Positions 36,901-49,894 of a stretch of 64,000 nucleotides of DNA are shown in pieces; the first letter of the stretch is position 1; every line of letters starts with the position of its first letter. Source of the DNA: Setaria digitata. Taxonomy: Eukaryota > Nematoda > Chromadorea > Rhabditida > Setariidae. The notes below the pieces were generated by a model. That model saw only the letters and a list, made by a program, of their open reading frames with translations, did not search any database and was not told where the DNA came from. The position numbers and the translations under genes were made by a program. The stretch spans positions 26,233 through 90,232 of the forward strand of contig RCAB01000256.1 in assembly GCA_003640385.1 (NCBI GenBank). Reading direction: 5' to 3'.

Positions 36901-39237
36901 ATGATATCGATGAACTGCAGCAAAAAGTGCGTTTCTTCATTTCTAATATTTTGGCATTTTAATTTCTGAAATATTTTTATGCTACCTTACATAATTCAGA
37001 TTGAGAAAATGAATCAAGAAATAATGAATCTGGTAAACGAACGTGATCGTAAAGACGAGATCACTGATAAGCTATCAATTTATCGCCATCAAGCATCGGC
37101 TGTTCAGAGAAAAAAAGAAAAATTGGTTGAGATGCTACAGGAAGCACGGTAATTCATTTGGACAATAGATAGGTTAAAATAATGAAAATCATAATTTGTA
37201 TTGGATAAGTTTTTAGAGCTGCTGTATGGTTAACCTTTCTCCTAAATTACTTAGTTATATTACTCATTTAAATAGATTAATTCGACAGATTGCATCATCT
37301 CGAAGTTTTCTAGAAATTTTATATCATGTATGCAAAGAACTGAATGTTCCACTCTCTTTACTGTTCGCATTTCCTAAAATTTTCCACTTCATTTTACAGT
37401 TCCGAATTGCAAACTATCACAAATAAGGTGGAAGAGAAGAGAAGTGACCTAAGGGAAAAGAGTGGCACCGATTTGGTGATAACAGCCACACAGGTTTGGT
37501 GATAACCATAATGATTTAATGATAACAGCTATACTTTTTGCCAAAAGTCTTCTGCTATGCATTAATTATTAAGCTACCTAGACAACTGGCACTGTGAAAC
37601 AATGCTTCCGCTCAGCATATGTTTGTTTTAAATGAGTGAATAATTCCTGATTTGGCAAGAAAACTGACCTTAGATTAGTTTATTTTTAAAAATCATTTTT
37701 AATACTTTTAGTTCAAGAATTATGTCAATAAATTACGCTCTAAAACCTCCAATTACAAGCGAAAGCATGCCGAATTAGGTGACCTGAAAAGCGAGCATGT
37801 CGTATTGATGCATACTGCAGATATTCTTACAAATCAGTGGAATACAATGAAGCAGAAAATAGTTAGCTATTTATTATCGAATAAAATTAAATTGATATTT
37901 CATGAGAAGTCCTCCGTGCCTTTTTTTCTGATATTTATCGAACTGCTCCTTAATGATTATTAACATTTTGTTCATTTTGTCAGTTACTATTTGCTGCTTC
38001 AAAAACTTGGCTGTCACAGTTTTTTTTTCCATTCTCTTATTTCTTCATTTCCTTTTCGTTTATATCTTCAGTAGTTTTCCATTTTAAGGAAGCAGGTGGT
38101 GGAGGGATAATCGAAGGTCATGCGAAGAGGTCGGGAACCTCAGAACCGAAAATCGTTGACATCAGGAAGTTGCGGGATCTGATCAATAAATCAAATCAGC
38201 AGCTACACTTGAGAAGGACAGCAATGAAAGCATTAAGACAATCTAACGCTGAATTGAATAATCGTCTTACTGTAATAGTGCCTCATATTCTAAGTGATAC
38301 TCAAAGTGAATAATATAGTTTGGTAACCATCAAACAAAATTCCTTCTCGTTGTTAAGCATTCTATGCGCTTCGTAGAAACTAACGTCACCTAACTAGGTC
38401 AATAAAAAGCCTTAAATTTATCAGGCTCTATTACGCTTAAGAATAATATATTAAGAATGCTCTATGTTTTTGAGCCATCTAGCTAGTCTTAAAATACTCT
38501 TCTTTATCATATAGCATCATTTTTTAAGGATGTTATGGAGCGTCTTAATTTAAAGAAAGAAAATTATGAGTCAGCTGAAGCAAACCTTGAAAGTGTGTTT
38601 GCGCAACTTCAGCAGGTATTTGGTATTTGTCAGTTTATGCATGAGTTAACAATCTACGAATTTCTTTCGTTCTGTTTGGGATTAACAAATTTTATTGGAT
38701 GAAAAATTCTGAAAATGAAGTGTTTATTTTGCTGAAGAATTGATGGATGATCTTTCTAGAATGTCAGTGATATGGAAAATGAACTGCTTACGAAGAATAG
38801 GAAAATGATTCGAGCTGGAATCGAGCTCAAAGTCTTAAGGGCTATTTTGGAAAAGTTGAGACAAGAAAGAAGTATGGGAGGATTAAAAATGTTCAGTCAG
38901 ATAGAGGTTCGTTGAAGGAAGAGTGCAAGTACCAAATTTGCATTTGTTACTTAAATTTGTTAAACAAAAATTTAAAAATTTAAATATCCTTTTTAGGGAG
39001 TTAAATTTATTTGTTTAAACATGAACAGAAGATGACTTCGATTTCTCATTGTTCACTTATTTGTAGAAGGAAATTAGCTGCGCTAACAAAAAAGTGGAAG
39101 CTTTGCAACATTTAAATCATGGCAGTGAATTTTCACTAAAGGAAGCAGCTACTCAAATGGCAATGTGGCGATCGTTGGTGAAAATTTTTCAACTGAAATT
39201 ACAAATAGCTGAGGCGGTGAACAACGACAGAACGTAA
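33957..39237 (+). CDS. ift-81: intraflagellar transport protein 81 (IFT-81), complete
   Basis: Thirteen exons give 643 aa (human IFT81 is 676): 33957-34204, 34709-34860, 35095-35162, 35266-35510, 36410-36503, 36783-36926, 37000-37148, 37400-37493, 37712-37861, 38089-38271, 38529-38615, 38760-38906, 39067-39237. The N-terminal calponin-homology-like region (residues 1 to about 130) carries LNLISFDMIYNEQLLQILSD, DIREEGPDETALRI and EKVVIYPILEWIF. It is followed by long coiled coil with the hallmark FKNYVNKLRSKTSNYKRKH. Known role: IFT-B core subunit that, with IFT74, binds tubulin for cilium assembly; in nematodes this means sensory-neuron cilia. The start aligns with the vertebrate start. Phase requires a GC donor after 35162. 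Exons at 38089 and 38529 follow TTTTAAG acceptors. Confidence 0.97.
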
Positions 39238-39510
39238 AATGGGATGGAGTAATATCTCATTTTTGCTAACACCTAGCTGAAAAATTATAATCCTTCATAA
39301 ATATACGCCATCATACTTCTCTACAAATGCATTCCTCTTACAAAAATATTCCTCATAATATGAAGGAAATTTGCATGAAGTGTAATTTTTGATGAATGGA
39401 AAAGTTGCAAGAAATGTAATTTGTTCGTTCGTCGTAATTTATTTTAAAGCTGCACATTGACACATCCTTTTTCAGCCTCTTTCCCTCATTTCTATAAATA
39501 ATTCAGAAGG

Positions 39511-39914
39511 ATGAAGAAAAATTCTGCAAATTTAGTTCACAATTCAAACTCCTGTACTGCTGAAATGGATGAAACCAGCTCTTTAAGGAAGAAATTTTTT
39601 GTAGCACTACTCAGGTAGGAAGTAGGTATTCCTTTCATCCTTATCAATTGTACAACATTTGGAAAATAGTTTTTTCGTTAAGCTTAGCAGCTTGGCTCCT
39701 GCCTTTCTTTTTTATATTTCTTTCAATTTGTATCTTTAAGTCCTCTTATGAGAATCTCTCTGGAAGAAAGAGATATCACGAAAGTAGCGAAAAATTAGCA
39801 GTGAAACAGCTTATAATTAGTCGCAGAGACGTTAAAATCCGTTATGCTTATATCCGGTACCATTCAGATGTCGATTTAAAAAGTGCCAACAAAAAGCCAG
39901 ATAGGAAACTTTAA
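39511..39914 (+). CDS. small single-pass membrane protein, unrecognised, possibly operonic with ift-81
   Basis: Two exons, 39511-39614 and 39683-39914, join in phase (second acceptor TTAAG) to give about 111 aa: a polar N-terminus (MKKNSANLVHNSNS), a long hydrophobic stretch (LAAWLLPFFFIFLSICIF), then a basic C-terminus (RRDVKIRYAYIRYHSDVDLK). The ATG lies 274 bp after the ift-81 stop and 35 nt after a TTTTTCAG acceptor at 39475, a layout expected of a downstream operon gene receiving a spliced leader. No family is recognised. The second exon could alternatively begin at its own ATG at 39648. Confidence 0.45.
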
Positions 39915-40657
39915 ATAAAAATTGCTGGCCAAAATTCCAGGAAAGAAAAAAAAAACAATTGGTTATAGTTACGACCTGATTTGGATCGTAATAAAATTGT
40001 CGCCATCTCAGAAAGCGCAATCTGATGATACTGCTAAAGTGAAAAAAAAAAAACGCGGAATTTTATGAGCTGATCTGAATTGTGTGATGTATTTCCTATG
40101 AATAATTATTAGGGCCGCAAATTTATTTATGTATGTTGATAGCTTTTATTCATCATCATTTCATAATATCGCGATTTACCATAACGATCGATAACTGAAA
40201 CAAATCAAGATATTCCAGTTATGATGCTTAAAATTTACAAAACATGAAAATAATACACAATACTCAAACTGTCTTATTACAATGAAAACGATATCTCATT
40301 TAAAGATACACGAAAACGAATAAAAGATAAAAATTTTCACTTTTGCTCTGAAATACAAGGAGAACATTTTAAAAATAGCAATTAATGAAAAGCGGAAAAT
40401 TGAATAAAAAGAATATTTGGATACTTTAGCAAAGCAGGACTATTACAATCGATGATCGCCACAAATGGAATGCTTCTCAGACGTTACTAATAACACCTGT
40501 AAAATGATACCAATGAAGACAGGGGACCAGGTACCATTCGTACACAGGTAATAAGGGAGATTTCTCTGATAACTTACTTAAACCTGCATGTTTTGAGTTA
40601 CAAGGGTGAGATATGGTACAAAGTTAGAAATATCTTACAACGAATCAAGTGCCCACT
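39915..40657. other. intergenic, no gene seen
   Basis: AT-rich with poly-A runs. A long plus-strand open frame at 40606-40935 runs antisense to the last exon of the next gene and is treated as its shadow. Confidence 0.5.
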
Positions 40658-42978
40658 TTATGGTGAGCTGCCATAGACGCGAATGCAGTTCTGAAGCATG
40701 CAGCGATCGAAGTTTTTCTTCGAGTCGGAGGAAGGTGCCTGGAGTTCGAACTGATCTGCTTCTTCTTCCTCAAAATAGTAAATTTAAATTGAAGAGTTGC
40801 AGCAAACTTAAGTATTTCACTTTCTATCCCAAATTCCGGAAAATCCACAACACTTTAATCCGAAAAGTAATATCCTTCTATTGTTCGAAGTCGGGAGGAA
40901 TTCTCTGGAAGGGAATCATGTTCCACCGTATATAAATATATACAAGCTGATAATATAATACATATCCGGTATCTTTTACCATGAGTTTATTAAAGAGTTG
41001 ACAAAGTTAGGTACCTCAAATTCAGTTTTGAGAAAATCACTTTGAGCATACGGAAGTGGGAAGAAGGATTCGTGAGAAATTTTGACAGCTTTGATTGCAT
41101 CGTCATGACTGCATCGAGTAGAAAGCGACAAGTAACGTGCCATAACCAGTCCCGAAATTGTCAGGCCATCCGTGTCACAAGCAACACAAACACGTGATTC
41201 TGCAATCACATAACTGGAGTTCATCGAATTTCGTGATCAACTGATATCACTAGGTTTATTTAATTATTGAAAATGGATTTTTTTTCAGCCAAGAATAATC
41301 TGAAAACAAAGATGTTACTAACATTAGATCCATAATCAATTACTTCTTCACAAAAAAAGCCGCAAAGCTTTCAATGTGTTTTATTAATCTCACTTACCCT
41401 TGCATCGCCATTTGTGTATTTGAGCGAAAACGTCCATCGAAATTGAAAGAACTGAAGGATTTTGAATTACGATCATTGTTTCTTCATCGAAAAGTGGAAG
41501 CAAACTTCTCAAATCAAGTCCAAAATCCAGAAATTCTGAATAAACCACCAAACAGTCAATCTGTAAAATGTAATATATGATTTTACTATTTCAATGTTTA
41601 AGCAATTACAGCTTTACCTACTGGAATTAGTATGGCACTGGGAAAATTAACCAATAAATAATAAAATTCTGAAGTTCAGATCACCAAAGCATGCAAATTA
41701 TATTATGTTTGATTGCAATCCTCGTTTTCTTTCTATAAATCCTTACTTCTTATAGCGAAAAGAAAGAATTCTCATTAAGAACTGATAGTTCACAGGCCTT
41801 TTCATAGATTTGATAATGATAATTAGTGATAAAAAATATCAAAAAACAAACATCTTTTTCCTTCAGCATATGGAAATCACTATGAGTGAGTGAACGTAGT
41901 GATGCAATATAAAGATCTTGAAGGACGATTTTCACGTCAACTTTCACCGGTGGTATTGCAGCAAAAGTGGCATAAGCTTTCTCTTTCCATTCTTCCAAAT
42001 CGCTGCATTTCGTTTCAGCTACAACTTCACGAATTTTCTTTGTTGGTGTTGGCTACAACTCCATCAACAGTTATCACACATTACACAAACTAACACTTAC
42101 ACCTAGTTCATTTCATTCATACATCGGTTTTCTAGCTAGATCTCCGATGATCATTCGTTTTCCTTCCGTTCATCTCTAGCTCTAACTAAAATATGATAAA
42201 GAATGAATATTTTGCGAATACTCAGTGTTATTTCATGTTGCACTCCTGCTGAACTGTTGAAAGTTAACTTCCTCAGAAATATCCTTCAAAATTAAAACAA
42301 TATAGTACTAGAAAGTTCAATGAATCGAATGGCATACTCATATTTTGTTTCTTTTCAACTGTCATCATTACAAACAGGACAAGTTTGAAATAGCATTATT
42401 GCAAATTCGAACAAATTTTGCAAAAAAAGGGAATGCAATTTCTGTCTGCAAACATTTAAGGATTTCACTTCTCCGGAAAAGAAACTTTAACACTTACTGT
42501 TCCATCAGGTAGTTTGTACATAATGTAACAGAAGATCCGATCAGCCTCCGCTACCGTTTCATCCAAAAATTTTAAAGCGAAATGCTTACGTCCTGCTCGC
42601 TCTTTTTCAAGGTCGCTTGACTGAAATTAAAAAAAAAAGAAAAAAAGCGAACTTAAAAAAAAGGTTTAATCATCTGTCTTATCGTTATCACACTAATTGA
42701 TATACTTTGTTTTCGAATTTAAAAAAATTCAGTAATCATCATCTCTCTATTTCCTCAATTACTGACAGTGATTTGGACTAAAACACTCCCTTTGATATTA
42801 CTTCAAGTTGCTGCTTGTACAGATTGTATGCTACACCAATCAGCTGAACGGGACTTGAAGTTCCAACTGCTCCGACACCAACTTCAACGCAACGATCAAT
42901 TAAGCCATCATCAATTCGTTCACTTTCATTTTCAAGTGATTGACGGACCTCACGTTTTATAATACTTAGACGACATTT
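40658..42978 (-). CDS. unrecognised protein with a degenerate phosphatase-loop-like motif
   Basis: Minus-strand exons: 42978-42802 (IDDGLIDRCVEVGVGAVGTS), 42620-42498 (FALKFLDETVAEADRIFCYI), about 42007-41852 (IPPVKVDVKIVLQDLYIASL), 41560-41395 (EFLDFGLDLRSLLPLFDEE), 41199-41015 and 40768-40658. The last two, and 41560 to 41199, close in phase. The 41199-41015 exon reads VCVACDTDGLTISGLVMARY, then STRCSHDDAIKAVK. This resembles the C-x5-R loop and following helix of dual-specificity phosphatases, but with Thr where the invariant Arg should be. The last exon is acidic (EEEADQFELQAPSSDSKKN) and its acceptor reads TTTTGAG. The N-terminal exon (perhaps ATG at 43077) is unresolved. The phosphatase resemblance is a motif impression only. 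Confidence 0.6.
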
Positions 42979-43077
42979 CTGCAAAGATGAAAAGCATAAT
43001 CGACCCTCCACTCGTTGATCGTAATTTTCTTTTTTTTTTTTATAGATTATTTTCTCACTGTATCTACGGAAATCCAT

Positions 43078-45301
43078 TCCAATATAAAATAAAAATACTC
43101 TTGAAGATTATGAAAATGTTTTTTTTACTTTAGATATATTTATAGTGGATTTGACGGTATATTACACCCTGTGTGTATGTGCTACATAGGGTGTAACACA
43201 TGAATACTAAATCCTTTGAATTTTCAAAAGTTTAAGTTTGAAATAGATTAATAATTAAGAAAATAACCAGAGATGGTGGGAAGACAAAATGGTTAAGTTG
43301 TCGCATCTCAAAAAGAGACCGTCACGAAATCTGCACCTGTAAAAGTTAAAAAGTACCCTTCGAACCTTTCAATGCATCTAAAAAAGTTTGAAAATTGCAT
43401 CGATATTCTGCAATATCTTTTTCATAATCATACTTATTTAAGACAAATCTCAAAAACTGCTCTTGCTCTGAATCAATAAAGCAATAATTTTTTTTTTTTT
43501 AACTCTAAATTTCATCTTCAAAATTGTCGTTCTCACTCATGAATGTTTATTCTGGAAAGCACTAATTATTCCAGCAAGGAACACGACAGGAAATATTGGA
43601 GATAGAGAATAGAAGGTAGATTTTTTATTTGGTACTAAAAAAAAGAAGTATCAATAAGCTAATCTAAATTTATATCTACACGAAATTCGTACTAATTAAT
43701 GCTGGCTTCATTCATATATAGGCCTCGGAAATGAATTCTAATTATGCTAAAACTTGAATTTCATATCAAAGAAACATGGTGGAAAAAAGCACAAACAGAA
43801 TTGATGTGTAATTATTTGTTGAACATGAAAATACAACTTATACATGACCAACACGATCCTTCAGAATAACCAGGATATTTTGCCCTTTCTCATTTACGTG
43901 CACCATAGATAGTCGTAGGGCAAATGATACCGCGAAGAAGTTATACTACAATTACTATAAGGATATTATGCTTTAATGTTTGATTCGGCCATGAACCACC
44001 AAGACTATTGATTCATTCACCTATTTTGTCACAAAATAACACATGAACTGACTTCACTTCACCTGCCCTATGATCTTGAGCCTGAAGCAGTGAAGAAATG
44101 ACATGACTCACAAACTATATACCGAAAATGGTACCCAAGTGGTACTTCAACTAATCCCTTAAAGCTACAGGAACTGCTGCACTTCAGAACGCAGTGAAGT
44201 TCATTATCTCTATTATGAAAATCATAAGATGGGCCAATACAGATATGTCCTAACAACACTTCAAAAAACTTTCAAAAATTTCACACTTCACTCTCTTTTA
44301 CATCTATTGGAAATCATATATCCGTTGACATCTATCATAAAATCTAACAGAAAACACGAAACGGGACAATCAACTCAACTGATAAATCTAATAATTTGTC
44401 TACGAAATAACATTCTGTTATGAGAACGCTTTTAATACCGTTTAAAAAATGGAACCACATATAGCATAAATGTACAAAAAAAAAGTGTACAAATTTGGAC
44501 GCGTTTCAAAGAAGCAATATGTACAAACAAAAAGACATTAATCAAGTAGAATAATTAACATTTTAGTAGACTTAAATGCCATAAGATGTGGAAAGCAACT
44601 CCAGTACCTTTACAGCAGCTCAACATTTAAAGACTACACGCAGAATCACCTTTAAACCAACAACATGTACAGGATATAAGGAGTACAATGATCAGAGCAA
44701 AGAAAAGGCAGAAAATTAAGAAGCTTAAGAAAATGATTCTTGTGGATTTGATATTATATAAAAAATGCCCCATCTGACAGAAAAACTGACAAAATTTGTC
44801 AATTCTGATGATAGGCAGTTTAGATATCACTTTGCCATTTTATAAAAGATTTTAGTTATTCACAGTTACTCACTTTTTTGAGCAATTTAATGGAAAAAAA
44901 AGGGGGAATTTCCAGAAGTCTGGCGTATCATCCACTACATATTTTTCCAATCTTCGAAATCAAAGCTACCCTATTTATGCAACAGAGTTAAAAAATTTTA
45001 ACAAAAAAAGTTTAATATCATCCGTTCATGAAACAGCCCACTAATATTTGAGATCAGACACCCAATGTTACAAAAACAGTAATGTAGAATTAATTAAACT
45101 AGATAAAACCAATTATGTACAATAGCCTCACTTCTCAAACAAGAAGACGAAATGACTTTAGCAAGATTTCCTCTCCAAAAAATAAACTTGAAAAAATTAA
45201 GTCTGAATAGTCACTCATTTTTGGTCATCTAATTTTGGTTGCACCATCCTGAATTTTAAAATCAACTAGTCCTTCAAATCGAAGCAAAATATCCTAAATT
45301 A
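43078..45301. other. intergenic, no gene supported
   Basis: About 2.2 kb. Contains the hairpin at 43162-43196 and several short open frames (44068-44259 minus, 44229-44423 plus, 44627-44830 minus) without splice context or recognisable similarity. The right end is presumably 3' UTR of the BED gene. Confidence 0.5.
43162..43196. repeat. 12-bp imperfect hairpin
   Basis: ttacaccctgtg (43162-43173) pairs with catagggtgtaa (43185-43196) with a single G-T wobble, loop 11 nt. It lies just upstream of the preceding minus-strand gene. Possibly a small foldback; no function assigned. Confidence 0.6.
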
Positions 45302-48300
45302 TCATGATATTCCAGCATCATCATCAAAGATTTGTGCAACTTCATCCAATTCAAGCAGCTGCTCATCCATAAATTTTCTGATCCGGCGCATGCAAATCAA
45401 TGACTTCTGCATTGGAAATGACGACAATTCTTCAGCAAGTCCGCTGACTAAAAAGTCAACATTAGAAACGACTGAAATAGATGATCTTAATAATATATTA
45501 AGAAGAAAGAAAAACAAGGTTTTCACTACTTGATTTACAATGACTCAAAAAGAAATGTCTTACCAAACGAATTTATACGCTTTTGAAAAGCTGCATTTTT
45601 ACTAGTGCTGAAAGATCGAGAACGACTGCCACCAAGAGAACCCGAATGTTGTTGATGCTTCTGTAAAAGTATTAATATAAATTGCCTGTAAAATGAACCA
45701 ATGTGCATGAATAAGATTTTTACACTGGAGATTTAAGCATTCAAAATAAAATTTCATATACATACAGGGGATATTCCTTCAAGAGATGGGTTGTGAGCGC
45801 CAGCAAATGTCTGAATATTTCTAACCGCAACATCACTACTTCCGCTATTCACTTTTACATCACTTGCTGAAAAAAGTTTTTAATATTAAGTGAACGTTTC
45901 CCAACTTAGAAAAAGAGTGAAACAAACTCTCTACCTGAATATAAACGATCAACGAAAACTATCAAAACCACCATGCTATTCTAATAGAAAATAACCTTAT
46001 AAATATTAAAAAACACAAGATCTAAACATTTCGTGAAACAAAACATTTAATTAAAATATAAGATCTCGAAAGGTAATAAATGAAAACTGTTAAATATATC
46101 TGATCTATGCCCTTCTTTCATTTCCTTGACAGTGCTTTACTAAAAAGTGAATAATGAAGCATAGGAAATAATAAAATAATGTAAAAATATTGAAGAAAAC
46201 ATAAATGCCTGAGTTCTAAATAAATAACAAGAGGACAAAAGCTATTGAATAACATACCAGTGGATGAGGAAACACTATTTTCTTTCCTGTATCTCTGCTC
46301 ATCAGTTTCAACGATTCCTGAAACTGTAACAGGAGAAAGACTGTATCAGAAGAAATGAACAAATCTTATTTTTCAGTCTTCTCAACAAACACTTTTTAAA
46401 GATAAAAATTTGTATATACCATCGTACTCCTCTCCGGCTCCCGCTACACTCCCATCTTGTTCTTCATCGACATAAGCATATGAAACAGCGTTTGACGGAG
46501 GCTGTTCTTCCGAGCCACAAGCGTTTGCAGTAGCCATCATCCTCAGTTCACACAGCTGTTTCTTTCTCTAAATGATGATTTCCACAGATAGTCTAACAGA
46601 CAGTTGTTTTATCCAGGAAGGTGCAAATTTAAAACAATCTAGGATCTACGACCTAACAGAAAATTCTCTGCCAATTTTTCGCTGCAGTACATACAGTTCC
46701 TTTCCAGTATTGTTTAGCAGATCTAGAAGATCTTCTATCTACATTGATTTGATATGTAGTCAAGCTAACAACAGGGAGACTCAAAACAAATGGGCTAAAG
46801 ATAAGTAACCGCTATTTGCACAAAACATAAATATTAAACTCATAAAAAAAACAAAAAAAAAACTGCATTTTCTCACCATCTGAAGGACAACGAGGAGTAC
46901 CATACAGCAAAATAGAGCAGCGTAATTAATTACGAAGGGGGAGCAACAGTATTTATGAGGGAAGGTGAAAAAAGCCAGTTTTGAGGGTGAAATGATTTTA
47001 ACGATGAAGAGGAAGAATTTTTTGTAACCAAAAACTTTCCAATCCTGCGAAGAGTAAAAATCACCCGTCTTTATTTGGAAAGTTTGGAAACAATTTATGA
47101 CTTTAATCAAATTACGTTTCGTTCATGACTACAAATAATTATGTCATAAGTCCAACTGAGGATTTACAGGCTATTCAGTGATTACGACGAAAACTCGAAA
47201 AATCAAACTTTTTGAATTTCTTCCCATTCCTTCTGCGTAATCACAGATTCAGAAATATGCCTTGATCTCAGATGTCTCATCAAATTTCCAGAACACGCGT
47301 AAGCAACATGCGTACCGCACATTCTACAGTCAGCACTTTTTCGATTTCGGGTAAAATAGCGCCAACATGGATGCTCCGTCCCATGTCCACCACGTCTTTC
47401 TGAACCTTCTTTGGATGACTCATCAGCTGGTCGACTAACCGACGATTTTAGTTGCAGTTTCATCTGCCATGATTGTTCAAGCTCTGCAGCAATCTGGAAA
47501 ACAAAATTTGTCCCATATACACTAGGGCAGGTTTAATACTTCCAGCCAGGAAAATCTGGATGGAAATCGCAATCGCTTCTGCTAGTTTTAAGGTAAAAAA
47601 ATTGCTAAACTCTGGCAGGAATGGGGAAAGACACACATAAAAAAGAGATGAAATCAGTTAATTCTAAAACCAAAAGCAGACTATTCTAATAAATGGACAA
47701 AGGAAAATAGTACATTAATCGCGGATGTTTTTGCAGCAAAATTCATAATAATCAGTCGAGTAGTTTACCAAAAAGTATAATGTGGTGAAAATAATTTAAA
47801 ATGATAAGAAGTAAACCTGAGGATGAGAGTTTATAAAATGTTCCATAGCCTTCTGGGTGTCGATGGGCTTAATTCGTTGGGTACAGACACGACAAACCAT
47901 AAAATCAGGATCGTCAGATTTATGTATATAATCCCAACACGGATGATCCGTATCACGGGTTGCTCCTGAAATTCTTTTACACATCATCTACCATCCATCA
48001 TTGTAACAACTGATTTGAAGTAAAAGATTATTTTAAGAAATGGCTTCCCGCTATATCAAGATATCCTTTTCTTTCAAATTAAGAAGGAAATATTTGCAAA
48101 TTGAAAAAAAAAAAACCCTTTTGAGAATGTAAGGGAGTGAAAAAACATCCTGTTACTAAATTATTTCACAAATTTTCTTTTTATAAAAACTAATCGGAAC
48201 AAAAGAAAATTGCTTTGTTTTTTGTGCACATATCAAAATAGAAAACTCTATAATCTGTTTCTAAAATAATGGAATGGTGAATCAAATGATATCAGTGGAC

Positions 48301-48563
48301 TGCCTAGAGTTATGAAGACAAATGATAACTGGAGAATGATAACCGTAGAAATTAATACAAATGTAAGGCAACAAACCATCTTCAGAATTATCACTATGAT
48401 TGGTGAACTGTTGTGATATGATTGCGGATATATCTGCCAAAGCACTGGCAGTTGCTGTTGCTTCTACTAAGGCAAACGTTTTCTCGGGATCTCGCTTGAT
48501 GATGAATGCAGCAGAATCAATGTTGTGCTGTTGTGAGGTAAAGCTATTCGGGCCGAGATCCAT
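45302..48563 (-). CDS. double BED zinc-finger protein, copy A (complete)
   Basis: Eight exons close in phase to give 390 aa: 48377-48563, 47817-47965, 47209-47493, 46420-46567, 46258-46317, 45766-45866, 45564-45660, 45302-45447. It has two BED-type zinc fingers. Finger 1 is CRVCTQRIKPIDTQKAMEHF with the final His in NSH, after the aromatic motif HPCWDYI. Finger 2 is CRMCGTHVAYACSGNLMRHL, then RSRH, after HPCWRYF. A low-complexity acidic/Ser-rich middle and a conserved C-terminal helix (SLICMRRIRKFMDEQLLELD) follow. BED fingers bind DNA; in nematodes, DPY-20 and the BED proteins are examples. Likely a nuclear DNA-binding regulator. It is paralogous to the next gene upstream. Confidence 0.9.
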
Positions 48564-49894
48564 TAAACAAACTCTTGAGCTCCAAGCGAATCAGAATCTT
48601 CGATGTTAACTGTTGCATAGACTTTGTACCGTTATCATTGTGAACAAGTGAATTATCACTCAGTGTTCAGTGGTGATTAAAAGAGTGGATGATCGAACTG
48701 GGAGCGGTAGAGAAACAGAGTCTGCTTTTTTGGAATATGCAACAAATCAAGACCAACCTAAAACCAATAAGACCCGGGATGGAACGGTATCAACAAAACA
48801 CCCACCAATAATACCTACTCAATTACGGCCCAACTAAATGGCAAGCCGGCATGAAAACGAACATTCCAGTCCGGCAGCGTAAAAAACAGACACCTAGATG
48901 AGTCTACTTTCTCTTGAAGACCTGAGGCACTCGTACGCCATATGTCAGCGGGAGCTATTGGCTATCAATGACGACGACCGCTCAATATCCTTTTCTTCCT
49001 CTAATTTACAAATGCTGTAAGCTTGAATGTAAAAAAGTAGTAATTTTACAACTATCATTAAAGAAAATCATTTCATCCTTTCCCAATTTTAGCACATTTG
49101 CAGCAGCATTACATATATAAAAACTTTGCATTATAAAAGAATAACAAAAAGATGGATTCGAGAATATAACAAAGGTAAATCTGTCAGAACTGATAATTCA
49201 AACAAATCGACTTGAACTTCATCAATTCAGACAAAAATTCGAACATTCAAATGTTGAGATTATAATAAATAGTAAGGTAATACAAAACATGTTTGAGGTA
49301 TGGTCTGGTGCAATGTGCCATATTTACAACGGTCCATTACTAATCAACTTAAAACATCGAAACTATTCGAAATGAAAGCTCTTTTTACATTAATCATTAT
49401 GATTTTTAAAAAGGAGTGCGATTCAACAAAAACTTTTCGGAGGAAACTACAATCAGGAACCATAAATATTCTTACACTTTTCAAGACAAACAAGACAAAT
49501 ACACCTCTATTAAAAACGTCTAACCTAAATGCCACAATTAGTATTCAGCCCAACTTAATCATGAAACTGCTGAACAAGATCCTTCTCTGGAAAATGCATT
49601 TACAAAGTTATCAATATTTCTACAGCAAAATCCAAATTCCGTCTAGTCCTAGTCCTAGTCAGAGCTTACTCTTAAGATTTCGTCCGAACAGATATCTATC
49701 TATCTATCTATCTATATATATATATATAAAAGTTCTTTATATATATATATAAAGAACTTTGAAAGTTTATATATATATATATATATATAAACTTCGATTG
49801 AAATGGTTCCGAATAATTTCAGTAACTTCAGTTCCATGAGCACTCAGCAATAAATTACAGCTACATCACATAAAATTTTGTTAAAAAAAGATTA
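48564..49894. other. spacer between the two BED genes
   Basis: Holds a moderately GC-rich block (about 48700-48990) with no open frame I can support, the simple repeats and palindromes at 49691-49794, and presumably the promoter of copy A and the 3' UTR of copy B. Confidence 0.5.
49691..49794. repeat. (TATC)n/(AT)n repeat with two adjacent 32-bp palindromes
   Basis: A (tatc)n run is followed by two perfect AT-centred palindromes: 49729-49760 (aaagttcttt ... aaagaacttt) and 49763-49794 (aagttt ... aaactt). Either could extrude as a cruciform. Such structures are also assembly-prone. Confidence 0.85.

Noticed and set aside
40606..40935. 109-aa plus-strand open frame.
   Set aside because: Antisense to the acidic last exon of the minus-strand gene, which joins in phase to the exon before it.
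49300..49752. 150-codon plus-strand open frame.
   Set aside because: Low-complexity, runs into the TATC/AT repeats, no splice sites or similarity.
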